From JBMNHG01 sp045627705 (lineage in GTDB: Bacteria; Verrucomicrobiota; Kiritimatiellia; RFP12; JBMNHG01): a DNA stretch of 5,724 bases. The stretch is from the NCBI GenBank assembly GCA_045627705.1, contig JAZQOE010000030.1:1-5724 (forward strand), read 5' to 3'. Below, piece after piece: positions 1 to 5,583 of this stretch. Both the position numbers and the translations under genes were made by a program. Each line of letters opens with the position of its first letter. Position 1 is the stretch's first letter. The notes beneath the pieces are model-generated. The model worked only from the letters and a program-made list of their open reading frames with translations. It was not told the DNA's origin and did no database searches.

Positions 1-48
1 TGATAGCAATGAAAATTATGATGATAAATTTTACTATCATTCCGCAAA
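1..48. other. AT-rich segment with imperfect inverted repeat
   Basis: Bases 1-50 have only 12 G/C of 50, in sharp contrast to the GC-rich rest of the window. TGATAG at 1-6 pairs with CTATCA at 34-39, and AAAATT at 12-17 pairs with AATTTT at 27-32, around a 9-base loop with an asymmetric interior loop. There is no clean T-tract after the stem, so it is a poor fit for an intrinsic terminator. It directly precedes the GGGGACA motif and could be the end of a mobile element or of the preceding intergenic region. The left side is cut by the window, so no identity is claimed. Confidence 0.35.
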
Positions 49-50
49 AA

Positions 51-68
51 CGGGGACAGGCCACGTTT
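51..68 (+). repeat. GGGGACA-type terminal motif, copy 1
   Basis: CGGGGACAGGCCACGTTT is seen here, and its CGGGGACA core recurs at 5714-5721 in the same orientation. From memory, GGGGACAG(G/A)CCACG-type words occur at the borders of intergenic elements linked to IS200-like Y1/REP-associated (RAYT) transposases in several bacterial phyla. No transposase gene lies inside the window, so the link is an inference. The motif lies 15 bases before repeat copy 1 (74-161). Confidence 0.45.
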
Positions 69-73
69 CCTCA

Positions 74-161
74 ATAACTGAACAGCGTCAGATCGATCGC
101 GTCGAACAATTCGATCACATCGATCATCTCGACATGATCGACCAAAAGCTCTGCGACGGCA
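74..161 (+). repeat. GATC/TCGA-rich direct repeat, copy 1 (short form)
   Basis: Bases 74-140 match 5584-5650 with one difference (T88/C5598), and 141-161 match 5678-5698 with three more (at 152, 156 and 158). All four are transitions. Copy 2 holds 27 extra bases (5651-5677) between these two blocks. CGATCAT (121-127) and ATGATCG (134-140) can form a 7-bp hairpin with a 6-base loop. The long stem of copy 2 cannot form here because its right arm is missing. The copy lies beyond the 3' end of the leftward gene. No function is recognised; it is probably a dispersed intergenic repeat. Confidence 0.85.
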
Positions 162-200
162 CCCTCGCCGTCGCCTCCGCGCCGGAATTACGCCACGCCA

Positions 201-258
201 TGGCCCTTGGGCCAAAATGCGCATGCCAAGAAGGCGCGCGCCCCTTGCGGGCGGGCGC
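201..258 (-). terminator. Tandem GC-rich hairpins downstream of the TIGR02757 gene
   Basis: Two inverted repeats follow the stop of the leftward gene. The first has arms 234-244 and 249-258 around a 4-base loop, with about nine mostly G-C pairs, one bulge and one mismatch. The second is TGGCCC-TT-GGGCCA at 201-214. On the minus strand the first stem is followed by CTTCTT rather than a strong T-run, so a classical intrinsic terminator is not assured. Their place about 35 bases past the stop suggests mRNA 3'-end formation or stability for that gene. Confidence 0.35.
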
Positions 259-292
259 AATCGGGTGTACAAGTGGCCCCGATGGCCTGCCG

Positions 293-985
293 CTACTTTC
301 CGCCGCTTACGCCGTATCCGAAAAGGGCGAAATCGCCTTTTACGGGATCGCCAGGGAAGATTTCGGCGAAGGCGGCGGTGATTTCGCGGACGGTTTGAAT
401 GTCCTGCTGCTTGCGGGATGTAAGGCCAAGGTTCAGCGCGTTGCGGTGGACATGGACGTCAAGCGGCATAAGCAGTTCGGCCGGAGACGTGTTCTTCCAG
501 ATTCCGAAATCGACTTTGCCGTCGTTGCGGACAAGCCATCGCCGCATCATGTGGATTTTCTTGTTCGCGGCCTTTGGATTGTCCTTCTGGCCGAAGATTA
601 CAGTCCGAAATTCCTCAGGTTTTAGTTGCTCTAGCGATTGGTTGCCCGAATACCATTCGCGAAGGCGCGTACAGATTTCCGCTATTTCAGACCATTTGAC
701 AGTGCGATGGATGCTCACGGGATCGTTGCGGTATTCTCCAGACATTACATATTCGAAGGGGCGCCACTCCATTTCCTCGAAAAGGCGTTCGCAATCGCGA
801 ACGATCATTGCGCGCCGTCCCCACGCAAAGTGCGCCGAGAATATGGCGGCAACCTCGATATCCCTGACATCTGCCCCCTGCCGCAGAAACCTGCGCGGGA
901 AAATGCTAGGATCCTCCTGGAAGTATTCGAGATCGTTGTATTTCTCGGCCCATTCGACGAGTTTCTGCCTGATTTCGTTGTCCAT
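293..985 (-). CDS. TIGR02757 (DUF2400) family protein
   Basis: This encodes a 230-residue soluble protein of the TIGR02757/DUF2400 family, whose function is not established. Family hallmarks seen are WAEKYND (12-18), EDPSIFPRRF (24-33), the FAWGRR segment (53-58), RRWLVRNDGKVDFGIW (148-163), PLDVHVHR (174-181) and DPVKGDFALFGYGV (213-226). The length is about normal and the C-terminus is intact. The frame is open upstream to 1093, but I chose ATG at 985 because MDNEIRQKL... is where family-like sequence begins and the extension (starting MRQWHRNN) crosses the divergent promoter region. The Shine-Dalgarno is poor: AAGAGG lies about 17 bases upstream. The PLDVHVHR...LGL segment resembles the VDTHV-R--RLG segment around the catalytic Asp of HhH-GPD DNA glycosylases; this is a resemblance only. 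The gene stands alone, divergent from the operon. Confidence 0.85.
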   Translation of the reverse strand: MDNEIRQKLVEWAEKYNDLEYFQEDPSIFPRRFLRQGADVRDIEVAAIFSAHFAWGRRAMIVRDCERLFEEMEWRPFEYVMSGEYRNDPVSIHRTVKWSEIAEICTRLREWYSGNQSLEQLKPEEFRTVIFGQKDNPKAANKKIHMMRRWLVRNDGKVDFGIWKNTSPAELLMPLDVHVHRNALNLGLTSRKQQDIQTVREITAAFAEIFPGDPVKGDFALFGYGVSGGK

Positions 986-1024
986 GGTCGCTTGAATGTA
1001 AACCTCTTGTTTGCGCGCAAGTGT

Positions 1025-1030
1025 ATCATA
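1025..1030 (-). promoter_or_regulatory. Possible -10 box for the leftward gene
   Basis: On the minus strand this reads TATGAT, about 40 bases upstream of the chosen ATG at 985. No convincing -35 box lies at the right distance (CGACAG is at 17 bases), so this is only a weak candidate. It shares the 146-base divergent region with the rightward promoter. Confidence 0.2.
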
Positions 1031-1084
1031 GACACCAAATCTTGCAACTGTCGCCGAACATGGTTCGCGGTTGTTCCTGTGCCA

Positions 1085-1112
1085 TTGACGCACAAATGCT
1101 TTCTGCTATCAT
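1085..1112 (+). promoter_or_regulatory. Sigma70-like promoter for the coaC-to-yggU operon
   Basis: TTGACG (1085-1090) and TATCAT (1107-1112) are separated by 16 bases and match the -35 and -10 consensus well. Transcription would begin near 1118-1120, immediately before the GGAGG ribosome site at 1120-1124. The 5' leader would therefore be very short, about a dozen bases. This is a pattern match in a divergent intergenic region and was not tested. Confidence 0.5.
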
Positions 1113-1119
1113 TTTCCGC

Positions 1120-1124
1120 GGAGG
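1120..1124 (+). promoter_or_regulatory. Ribosome binding site fixing the coaC start
   Basis: GGAGG lies 7 bases before ATG at 1132. This supports that start over the in-frame upstream ATG at 1021, whose extra 37 codons look non-coding and cross the promoter. Confidence 0.8.
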
Positions 1125-1131
1125 AAGACCG

Positions 1132-1656
1132 ATGCAGATTGTACTTGGCATAACAGGCTCGATCGCCGCCTACAAGGCCGCCGAACTGACCAGGCTCATG
1201 GTCAAGGAAGGCTGGTCTGTCCGCGTTGTCATGACCGAGGCCGCCACCAGATTCATCACTCCGCTTACGATGCAGACGCTTTCGCGCAATCCCGTCGGCG
1301 TCTCGATGTTCGACACTCCCGCGGAATGGAAGCCGGAACACATCGCGCTTTCGGAGTTCGCCGATACGCTGGTGATCGCGCCCGCCTCCGCGAACACCAT
1401 CGCGAAACTGGCGCATGGCATCGCCGACAACCTCCTTACCGCCACCGCGCTCGCATGCCCCGCGCCGCTGGTGATAGCGCCCGCGATGAACGACGGGATG
1501 TATGACCATCCCGCCACTCGCGACAACATCCAGCTTCTCAAGGAGCGCGGCGCGGTATTCGTCGATCCGGACTCCGGCGATCTCGCGTGCGGGCGTGAAG
1601 GCCGCGGCCGCATGGCCGAACCGGCCAGGATTTTCGAGGCCATCATCAATCTTTAA
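1132..1656 (+). CDS. coaC: Phosphopantothenoylcysteine decarboxylase (CoaC-type flavoprotein), stand-alone
   Basis: This 174-residue flavoprotein of the HFCD family should decarboxylate 4'-phosphopantothenoylcysteine to 4'-phosphopantetheine in cytosolic coenzyme A synthesis, using FMN. Motifs seen are GSIAAYK (9-15, flavin phosphate loop), His70 in EHIALS (expected catalytic His), PASANT (84-89), PAMNDGMY (117-124) and ACGREGRGRM (152-161), the substrate clamp with expected catalytic Cys153. In most bacteria this domain is the N-terminal half of bifunctional CoaBC (about 400 residues). Here the frame stops right after the decarboxylase domain, and the next gene starts 25 bases later and is unrelated. 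It is therefore a true mono-functional form, and CoaB must be encoded elsewhere. The related UbiX and Lantibiotic decarboxylase (EpiD) flavoproteins are less likely, given the intact CoaC clamp and PASANT motif. It is the first gene of the rightward operon. Confidence 0.9.
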   Translation: MQIVLGITGSIAAYKAAELTRLMVKEGWSVRVVMTEAATRFITPLTMQTLSRNPVGVSMFDTPAEWKPEHIALSEFADTLVIAPASANTIAKLAHGIADNLLTATALACPAPLVIAPAMNDGMYDHPATRDNIQLLKERGAVFVDPDSGDLACGREGRGRMAEPARIFEAIINL

Positions 1657-1667
1657 CCAATAGTCCA

Positions 1668-1673
1668 AAGGAG
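1668..1673 (+). promoter_or_regulatory. Ribosome binding site for a GTG start
   Basis: AAGGAG is followed by 8 bases and then GTG at 1682. This strong site, and the signal peptide that begins exactly there, justify the non-ATG start of the esterase gene. Confidence 0.8.
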
Positions 1674-1681
1674 CATCCACA

Positions 1682-3742
1682 GTGAAATCCAGCAAGTTGT
1701 TTCTCGCCGCGATCGGCGCAATCGCCGCCGCTTCGCTTGTCACATCCGGTTGCGCAAGCTTCTGCCCAGGCGCGACGCAGACGCCCGATGCCGCCAATGT
1801 CCGCCTCGCGGCAATCTTCGCCGACCACGGCGTGTTGCAGCGCGATTGCCCGATCCCCGTCTGGGGCTGGGCCGAACCGAATGGCGTGGTTTCCGTCTCG
1901 CTCGATGGCGGCAAGGCTTACACCGCCGTCGCCGATGCCGATGGCAAATGGTCCGTCACTCTCCCGGCGCACAAGGCCGATGGCGGCAAGGCGCATACGC
2001 TCACGGTTTCAGGCAAGGAGACAATCTCCATCGTCGATCTTCTCTTCGGCGACGTGTGGCTCTGCTCCGGCCAGTCGAACATGGCTTTCGCGCTTGGTTC
2101 GGCCGACACTGCCGACGAAGCGATCGCCAATGCGGACATCCCGCAGCTCCGCCATTTCCATGTGCGCTATGTGGTCCATCCCGTCCCTGCCGACGACGTT
2201 GCCGGCTCGTGGGAGATCTCTTCGCCGAACACGATCCCCGGCTGGACGGCCGTCGGTTTCTTCTTCGGCCGCGAACTACAGCGCCATCTCGATGTCCCGA
2301 TCGGCCTGATCAACTCTTCTGTCGGCGGCACTCGCGTCGAGGCGTGGACCAGCCGCGAGGCGTATGCGCCGCTGCCGGGCGCCGAAGCCGACCTCAAGAA
2401 GCTTGCGACTCTCGGTGAAACATACGAGGAGATGATGCGCCGCTACGAGGAGAGCACAAAGGGCTACATGGACCAGTACCGCCAGCTCGAGGCGCTCGAG
2501 ACCGACGAAGCCCACCAGAAGGAATGGGCCGATCCCGCCCTGGACGATTCCGATTGGAAGGCCGTCGAAATCGGCACGAACCTCGAAAATGCCGGCTATC
2601 CGGGCTTCGATGGCGAGTTCTGGTATCGTCACACCGTCGAAATCCCCGAAGCCTGGGCGGGCCGCGCGCTCCGTCTCGACCTCGGCCCTATCGACGAGAT
2701 CGACACCGCGTTCTTCAATGGCGCGAAGGTCGGCGGCCTCGGCACGATCAAGCCGCTTGAGACACGCTTCTGGAACGTCCCCCGCGAATATGTCGTGCCT
2801 GCCGAACTCGTGAAGCCCGGCCGCGCCGTTATCGCGATTCGTGTCGTTGACCAGTTTGGCGAAGGCGGACTCTGGGGCCGCATGAAGAGCGATGTCCGCC
2901 TCGCCCCGGCCGACGCGCTCGATGATCCTTCCGCGATTTCCCTCGCCGAGGGATGGGTCGGCAAGGTTGCCTTCGAGCTCCCGACGCGCCCCGGCCAGCC
3001 CACGGATCCGAATACCGCGACCGTCCTCTTCAATGGCATGATCAACGGCCTCATACCCTATCCGATCAAGGGCGCGATCTGGTACCAGGGCGAATCGAAC
3101 GCCGGCAATGCGTGGGCCTACCGCGAGCGCTTCGCCACAATGATCAAGGACTGGCGCGCACGCTGGGGCGAAGGCGATTTCCCCTTCCTGTGGGTCCAGC
3201 TCGCCAACTTCATGAAACCGCTTGACGAGCCCAACGACACGAACTGGGCGGTAGTGCGCGATTCGCAGAACGCGACGCTCGAGCTTCCCAACACCGCGAC
3301 CGCGGTAATCATCGACATCGGCGAGGAGAATGACATCCACCCGCGGAACAAGGTCGATGTCGGACGCCGCCTCGCGCTCGGCGCATACAAGGTCGCATAC
3401 GGCGAAAACCTCGTTTACTGCGGCCCGACATACGCCGGCATGGCGGTCGAAGGCGATTCGATCCGCGTGCGCTTCGACAATGTCGGCGGCGGACTCGTCG
3501 CGAAGGATGGCGACCTCAGGCGCTTTGCGATCGCTGGCGCCGACAAGAAGTTCGTCTGGGCGACCGCCCGCATCGACGGTTCGACTGTCGTGGTTCATGC
3601 CGATGGCGTAGCCGATCCCGTCGCGGTTCGCTATGCGTGGGAGGACAACCCCGCCGGCTGCAACCTCTACAACGCCGAGGGCATCCCCGCCAGCCCCTTC
3701 CGCACCGACGACTGGCAGCTTCTCTCGCAGCCCCGCCGCTAG
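1682..3742 (+). CDS. Sialate O-acetylesterase-like SGNH hydrolase, putative lipoprotein
   Basis: This is a 686-residue exported esterase of the sialate O-acetylesterase (SASA/DUF303) family, expected to remove O-acetyl groups from sialic acids or other glycans outside the cytoplasm. The N-terminus has a charged start (MKSSK), a hydrophobic stretch (6-20) and VTSGC with Cys24, an imperfect lipobox because Thr replaces the usual Leu at -3. Residues about 40-118 look like a beta-sandwich domain. SGQSNM (129-134) supplies the nucleophile Ser132. WYQGESNAG (467-475) is the second conserved block, and DIHPRNKVDVGRR (551-563) gives the expected Asp551/His553. Residues about 281-410 (EWADPALDDSDWK, FWYRHTVEIP, LDLGPIDEIDTAFFNG) form a galactose-binding-like jelly-roll inserted in the catalytic domain, as in many family members. 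The start is GTG. Acetylxylan or another carbohydrate acetylesterase activity is equally possible. No sialidase or transporter lies nearby. Confidence 0.88.
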   Translation: MKSSKLFLAAIGAIAAASLVTSGCASFCPGATQTPDAANVRLAAIFADHGVLQRDCPIPVWGWAEPNGVVSVSLDGGKAYTAVADADGKWSVTLPAHKADGGKAHTLTVSGKETISIVDLLFGDVWLCSGQSNMAFALGSADTADEAIANADIPQLRHFHVRYVVHPVPADDVAGSWEISSPNTIPGWTAVGFFFGRELQRHLDVPIGLINSSVGGTRVEAWTSREAYAPLPGAEADLKKLATLGETYEEMMRRYEESTKGYMDQYRQLEALETDEAHQKEWADPALDDSDWKAVEIGTNLENAGYPGFDGEFWYRHTVEIPEAWAGRALRLDLGPIDEIDTAFFNGAKVGGLGTIKPLETRFWNVPREYVVPAELVKPGRAVIAIRVVDQFGEGGLWGRMKSDVRLAPADALDDPSAISLAEGWVGKVAFELPTRPGQPTDPNTATVLFNGMINGLIPYPIKGAIWYQGESNAGNAWAYRERFATMIKDWRARWGEGDFPFLWVQLANFMKPLDEPNDTNWAVVRDSQNATLELPNTATAVIIDIGEENDIHPRNKVDVGRRLALGAYKVAYGENLVYCGPTYAGMAVEGDSIRVRFDNVGGGLVAKDGDLRRFAIAGADKKFVWATARIDGSTVVVHADGVADPVAVRYAWEDNPAGCNLYNAEGIPASPFRTDDWQLLSQPRR

Positions 3743-3787
3743 GCCGGCACGTCCAAGGCAAGCGCCGCCTGCCCGCCCCGGAACACA

Positions 3788-4216
3788 ATGAAAGTCAAAT
3801 TCCAGAAAATCAATCCGGCCGCAGTTCTCCCGCGCTACGCGCATGAGGGCGACGCGGGAATGGATTTGTGCGCGTCCGAAGAAGCGGAAATCGCTCCCGG
3901 AGGACGCGCACTGGTCCATACCGGCTGGATCATCGCGCTACCCGGCGGATTCGAAGGGCAGGTACGCCCGCGTTCGGGACTCGCGCTCAAGCATGGAGTG
4001 ACTGTCCTGAACTCGCCCGGCACCATCGATGCGGGCTACCGCGGCGAAGTCGGCGTGATCCTCGCGAATCTTGGCGACGCGCCATTTCATGTTTCGCCCG
4101 GCGACCGTATCGCCCAGCTCGTGATTGCGCCGATTACGCGCGGCGAACCCGTCGAAGTCGAGTCAGTGGATGCAACAGACCGCGGCACTGGCGGCTTTGG
4201 TTCAACCGGCATTTAG
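3788..4216 (+). CDS. dut: dUTP diphosphatase (dUTPase)
   Basis: This 142-residue trimeric-type dUTPase hydrolyses dUTP to dUMP and pyrophosphate. It thereby keeps uracil out of DNA and feeds thymidylate synthesis. All five family motifs are present in order: I, AGMDL (23-27); II, RPRSGLA (60-66); III, GTIDAGYRGEVG (78-89) with the catalytic Asp81; IV, GDRIAQL (105-111); V, RGTGGFGSTG (132-141), the phosphate-closing glycine-rich tail. The length is normal and nothing essential is missing. The ATG follows the esterase stop by 45 bases with only a weak GGAA 4 bases upstream, so translation may be modest or partly coupled. rnhC begins 22 bases after the stop. Confidence 0.97.
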   Translation: MKVKFQKINPAAVLPRYAHEGDAGMDLCASEEAEIAPGGRALVHTGWIIALPGGFEGQVRPRSGLALKHGVTVLNSPGTIDAGYRGEVGVILANLGDAPFHVSPGDRIAQLVIAPITRGEPVEVESVDATDRGTGGFGSTGI

Positions 4217-4225
4217 CCAATACGC

Positions 4226-4229
4226 GGAG
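4226..4229 (+). promoter_or_regulatory. Ribosome binding site fixing the rnhC start
   Basis: GGAG is 9 bases before ATG at 4239, just after the dut stop. It supports this start over the in-frame ATG at 4125, which would overlap the conserved end of dut by 92 bases. Confidence 0.7.
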
Positions 4230-4238
4230 CATGACGCC

Positions 4239-5294
4239 ATGCCGACGCCCCAAAATTCCTTTACCTACAAGCTCACTCCAGACCAGCAGATACGCCTGAT
4301 CCAGCTGCTTTCGACAGGCAACTTCCGCCTGGTCAACGTCCCATACACCGAAATCGCGGTCGAGGCGCAGGACTGCCGCGTGAATCTCTACACCAGCGGC
4401 AAGTGCCTCGTGCAAGGCAAGGGCGCCGAGGAGTTCGTGATCTACTATCTGGAACCGAATGTCCTCCGCACGGCGTCGCACGGATACGAGGAGGTTCTCG
4501 ACCCCGAAAGCATCGCGCCGCACATGGGCGTCGATGAAAGCGGCAAGGGCGATTTCTTCGGCCCGCTCTGCGTCTGTGCGGCGTACACCGACAATGACCT
4601 CTCGAAGAAGCTGAAGGACGCTGGCGCAAAGGACTGCAAGCAGATGTCCGACAAGCAGGTTCTCGCCGTCGGCGCCAAACTGCGCACAATCCTCGGGCCT
4701 TCGCGCTACACGCTCGTGCAGATTGGCCCGCAGGCATACAACCGCCTTTACGCGAAGATCAAGAACATCAACCGCCTGCTCGCGTGGGGACACGCGCGCT
4801 GCATAGAAAACCTGCTGAACGGCGTACCAGACTGCCCGCGCGCAGTGGCCGACCAATTCGCGGGCGAGCAGCTCATCAAGCGCGCGCTGATGGAAAAAGG
4901 CAAGGGCATAAAGCTTGAGCAACATCACAAGGCGGAATCGGATATCGCCGTCGCCGCGGCATCCGTGATCGCACGCGAGGCATTCCTTCGCGCGATCGAG
5001 AAGATGCGCGCCGAGCATGGCCTGGAGATTCCAAAGGGATCGTCTTCGCCCGCAGTGAAGGAAACCGCGATCGAACTCGCGAAAAAGGCCGGCCCGCAGA
5101 TTCTCCTGCAAACGGTCAAATGCCACTTCCGTACAACAGACCAGGTTCTTGCGGCGGTTGGCGCGACACGCGGGATACTCGGACCCGAAGGTGCCGCCGC
5201 CCCATCGGCAAACGCCCCGCGCCGCGATTTCCACCATCACCACCATTCGAATGGCGATACCGCTCCCGATGCGCCATCTGAAAACGAATCATGA
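4239..5294 (+). CDS. rnhC: Ribonuclease HIII
   Basis: This 351-residue enzyme should cleave the RNA strand of RNA:DNA hybrids, in R-loops and replication primers, in the cytoplasm. Residues about 1-90 match the TBP-like substrate-binding domain (DUF3378) that distinguishes HIII from HII. The catalytic domain opens with GVDESGKGDFFGP (97-109); DESGKG, rather than the DEAGRG of HII, is diagnostic. Expected metal-binding acidic residues are Asp99, Glu100, Asp205 (in ADQFAG) and Asp235 (in HHKAESDIAVAAASVIARE), with spacing like that of characterised Bacillus-type RNase HIII as I recall it. From about residue 315 the protein has an extra low-complexity tail rich in Pro/Ala/Asn with a natural run of five His (332-336) and an acidic end. 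This makes it roughly 40 residues longer than typical members. Its stop overlaps the next start by 4 bases, implying translational coupling. Confidence 0.95.
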   Translation: MPTPQNSFTYKLTPDQQIRLIQLLSTGNFRLVNVPYTEIAVEAQDCRVNLYTSGKCLVQGKGAEEFVIYYLEPNVLRTASHGYEEVLDPESIAPHMGVDESGKGDFFGPLCVCAAYTDNDLSKKLKDAGAKDCKQMSDKQVLAVGAKLRTILGPSRYTLVQIGPQAYNRLYAKIKNINRLLAWGHARCIENLLNGVPDCPRAVADQFAGEQLIKRALMEKGKGIKLEQHHKAESDIAVAAASVIAREAFLRAIEKMRAEHGLEIPKGSSSPAVKETAIELAKKAGPQILLQTVKCHFRTTDQVLAAVGATRGILGPEGAAAPSANAPRRDFHHHHHSNGDTAPDAPSENES

Positions 5295-5578
5295 GTTGGG
5301 CAACCGAAACACCAAACGGTCTCCGCATCACCATCAAGGTCACGCCGCGCGCAAGCCGCGATGAAGTCTGCGGAGTCGAAGAGGACTGGCTGCGGGTAAG
5401 GCTCCAGGCGCCTCCGGTCGATGGCAAGGCGAATGCGGCCCTTGCGGCGTTTCTTTCGAAGGCGCTAGGCGTATCGAAGCGCGATGTCGAGATTCTTCAT
5501 GGCGACACCGCGCGTCTGAAGACGATTCTTGTGCACAATCTCAACTTCGCGGCGGCAAAGGCGGCATTGTCCGTCTGA
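5291..5578 (+). CDS. UPF0235/DUF167 (YggU) family protein
   Basis: This 95-residue small cytosolic protein of the DUF167/YggU family has no established biochemical function. Family signatures seen are IKVTPRASRDEV (15-26), LRVRLQAPPVDGKANAAL (34-51) and the following helix AFLSKALGVSKRDVEILHG (53-71). The length is normal and the protein is complete. Its ATG lies in an ATGA overlap with the rnhC stop and has no strong ribosome site of its own, so it is probably translated by coupling with rnhC. It is the last gene of the operon; the repeat copy 2 begins 5 bases after its stop. Confidence 0.93.
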   Translation: MSWATETPNGLRITIKVTPRASRDEVCGVEEDWLRVRLQAPPVDGKANAALAAFLSKALGVSKRDVEILHGDTARLKTILVHNLNFAAAKAALSV

Positions 5579-5583
5579 CCGCC

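Noticed and set aside
134..625. 163-codon plus-strand open frame starting inside repeat copy 1
   Set aside because: It is antisense to the conserved C-terminal half of the TIGR02757 protein and lacks a ribosome site or any motif.
986..1093. N-terminal extension of the TIGR02757 protein by 36 codons
   Set aside because: The extra residues do not look like the family and overlap the divergent intergenic region; ATG at 985 fits the family start.
805..1914. 369-codon minus-strand open frame covering coaC
   Set aside because: It overlaps three supported genes and the divergent promoter, and its translation is Arg/Gly-rich without motifs.
2276..3919. 547-codon open frame on the minus strand opposite the esterase and dut
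   Set aside because: It lies antisense to two genes with clear family motifs. Its translation shows no recognisable domain, and long antisense frames are expected in GC-rich coding DNA.
4125..4238. Longer N-terminus for RNase HIII starting inside dut
   Set aside because: It would overlap the essential motif V of dut by 92 bases. The start at 4239 has a GGAG site and begins where the TBP-like domain begins.
4134..5246. 370-codon minus-strand open frame opposite rnhC
   Set aside because: It is a shadow of RNase HIII, whose catalytic motifs are unambiguous. No domain is recognisable in the antisense translation.
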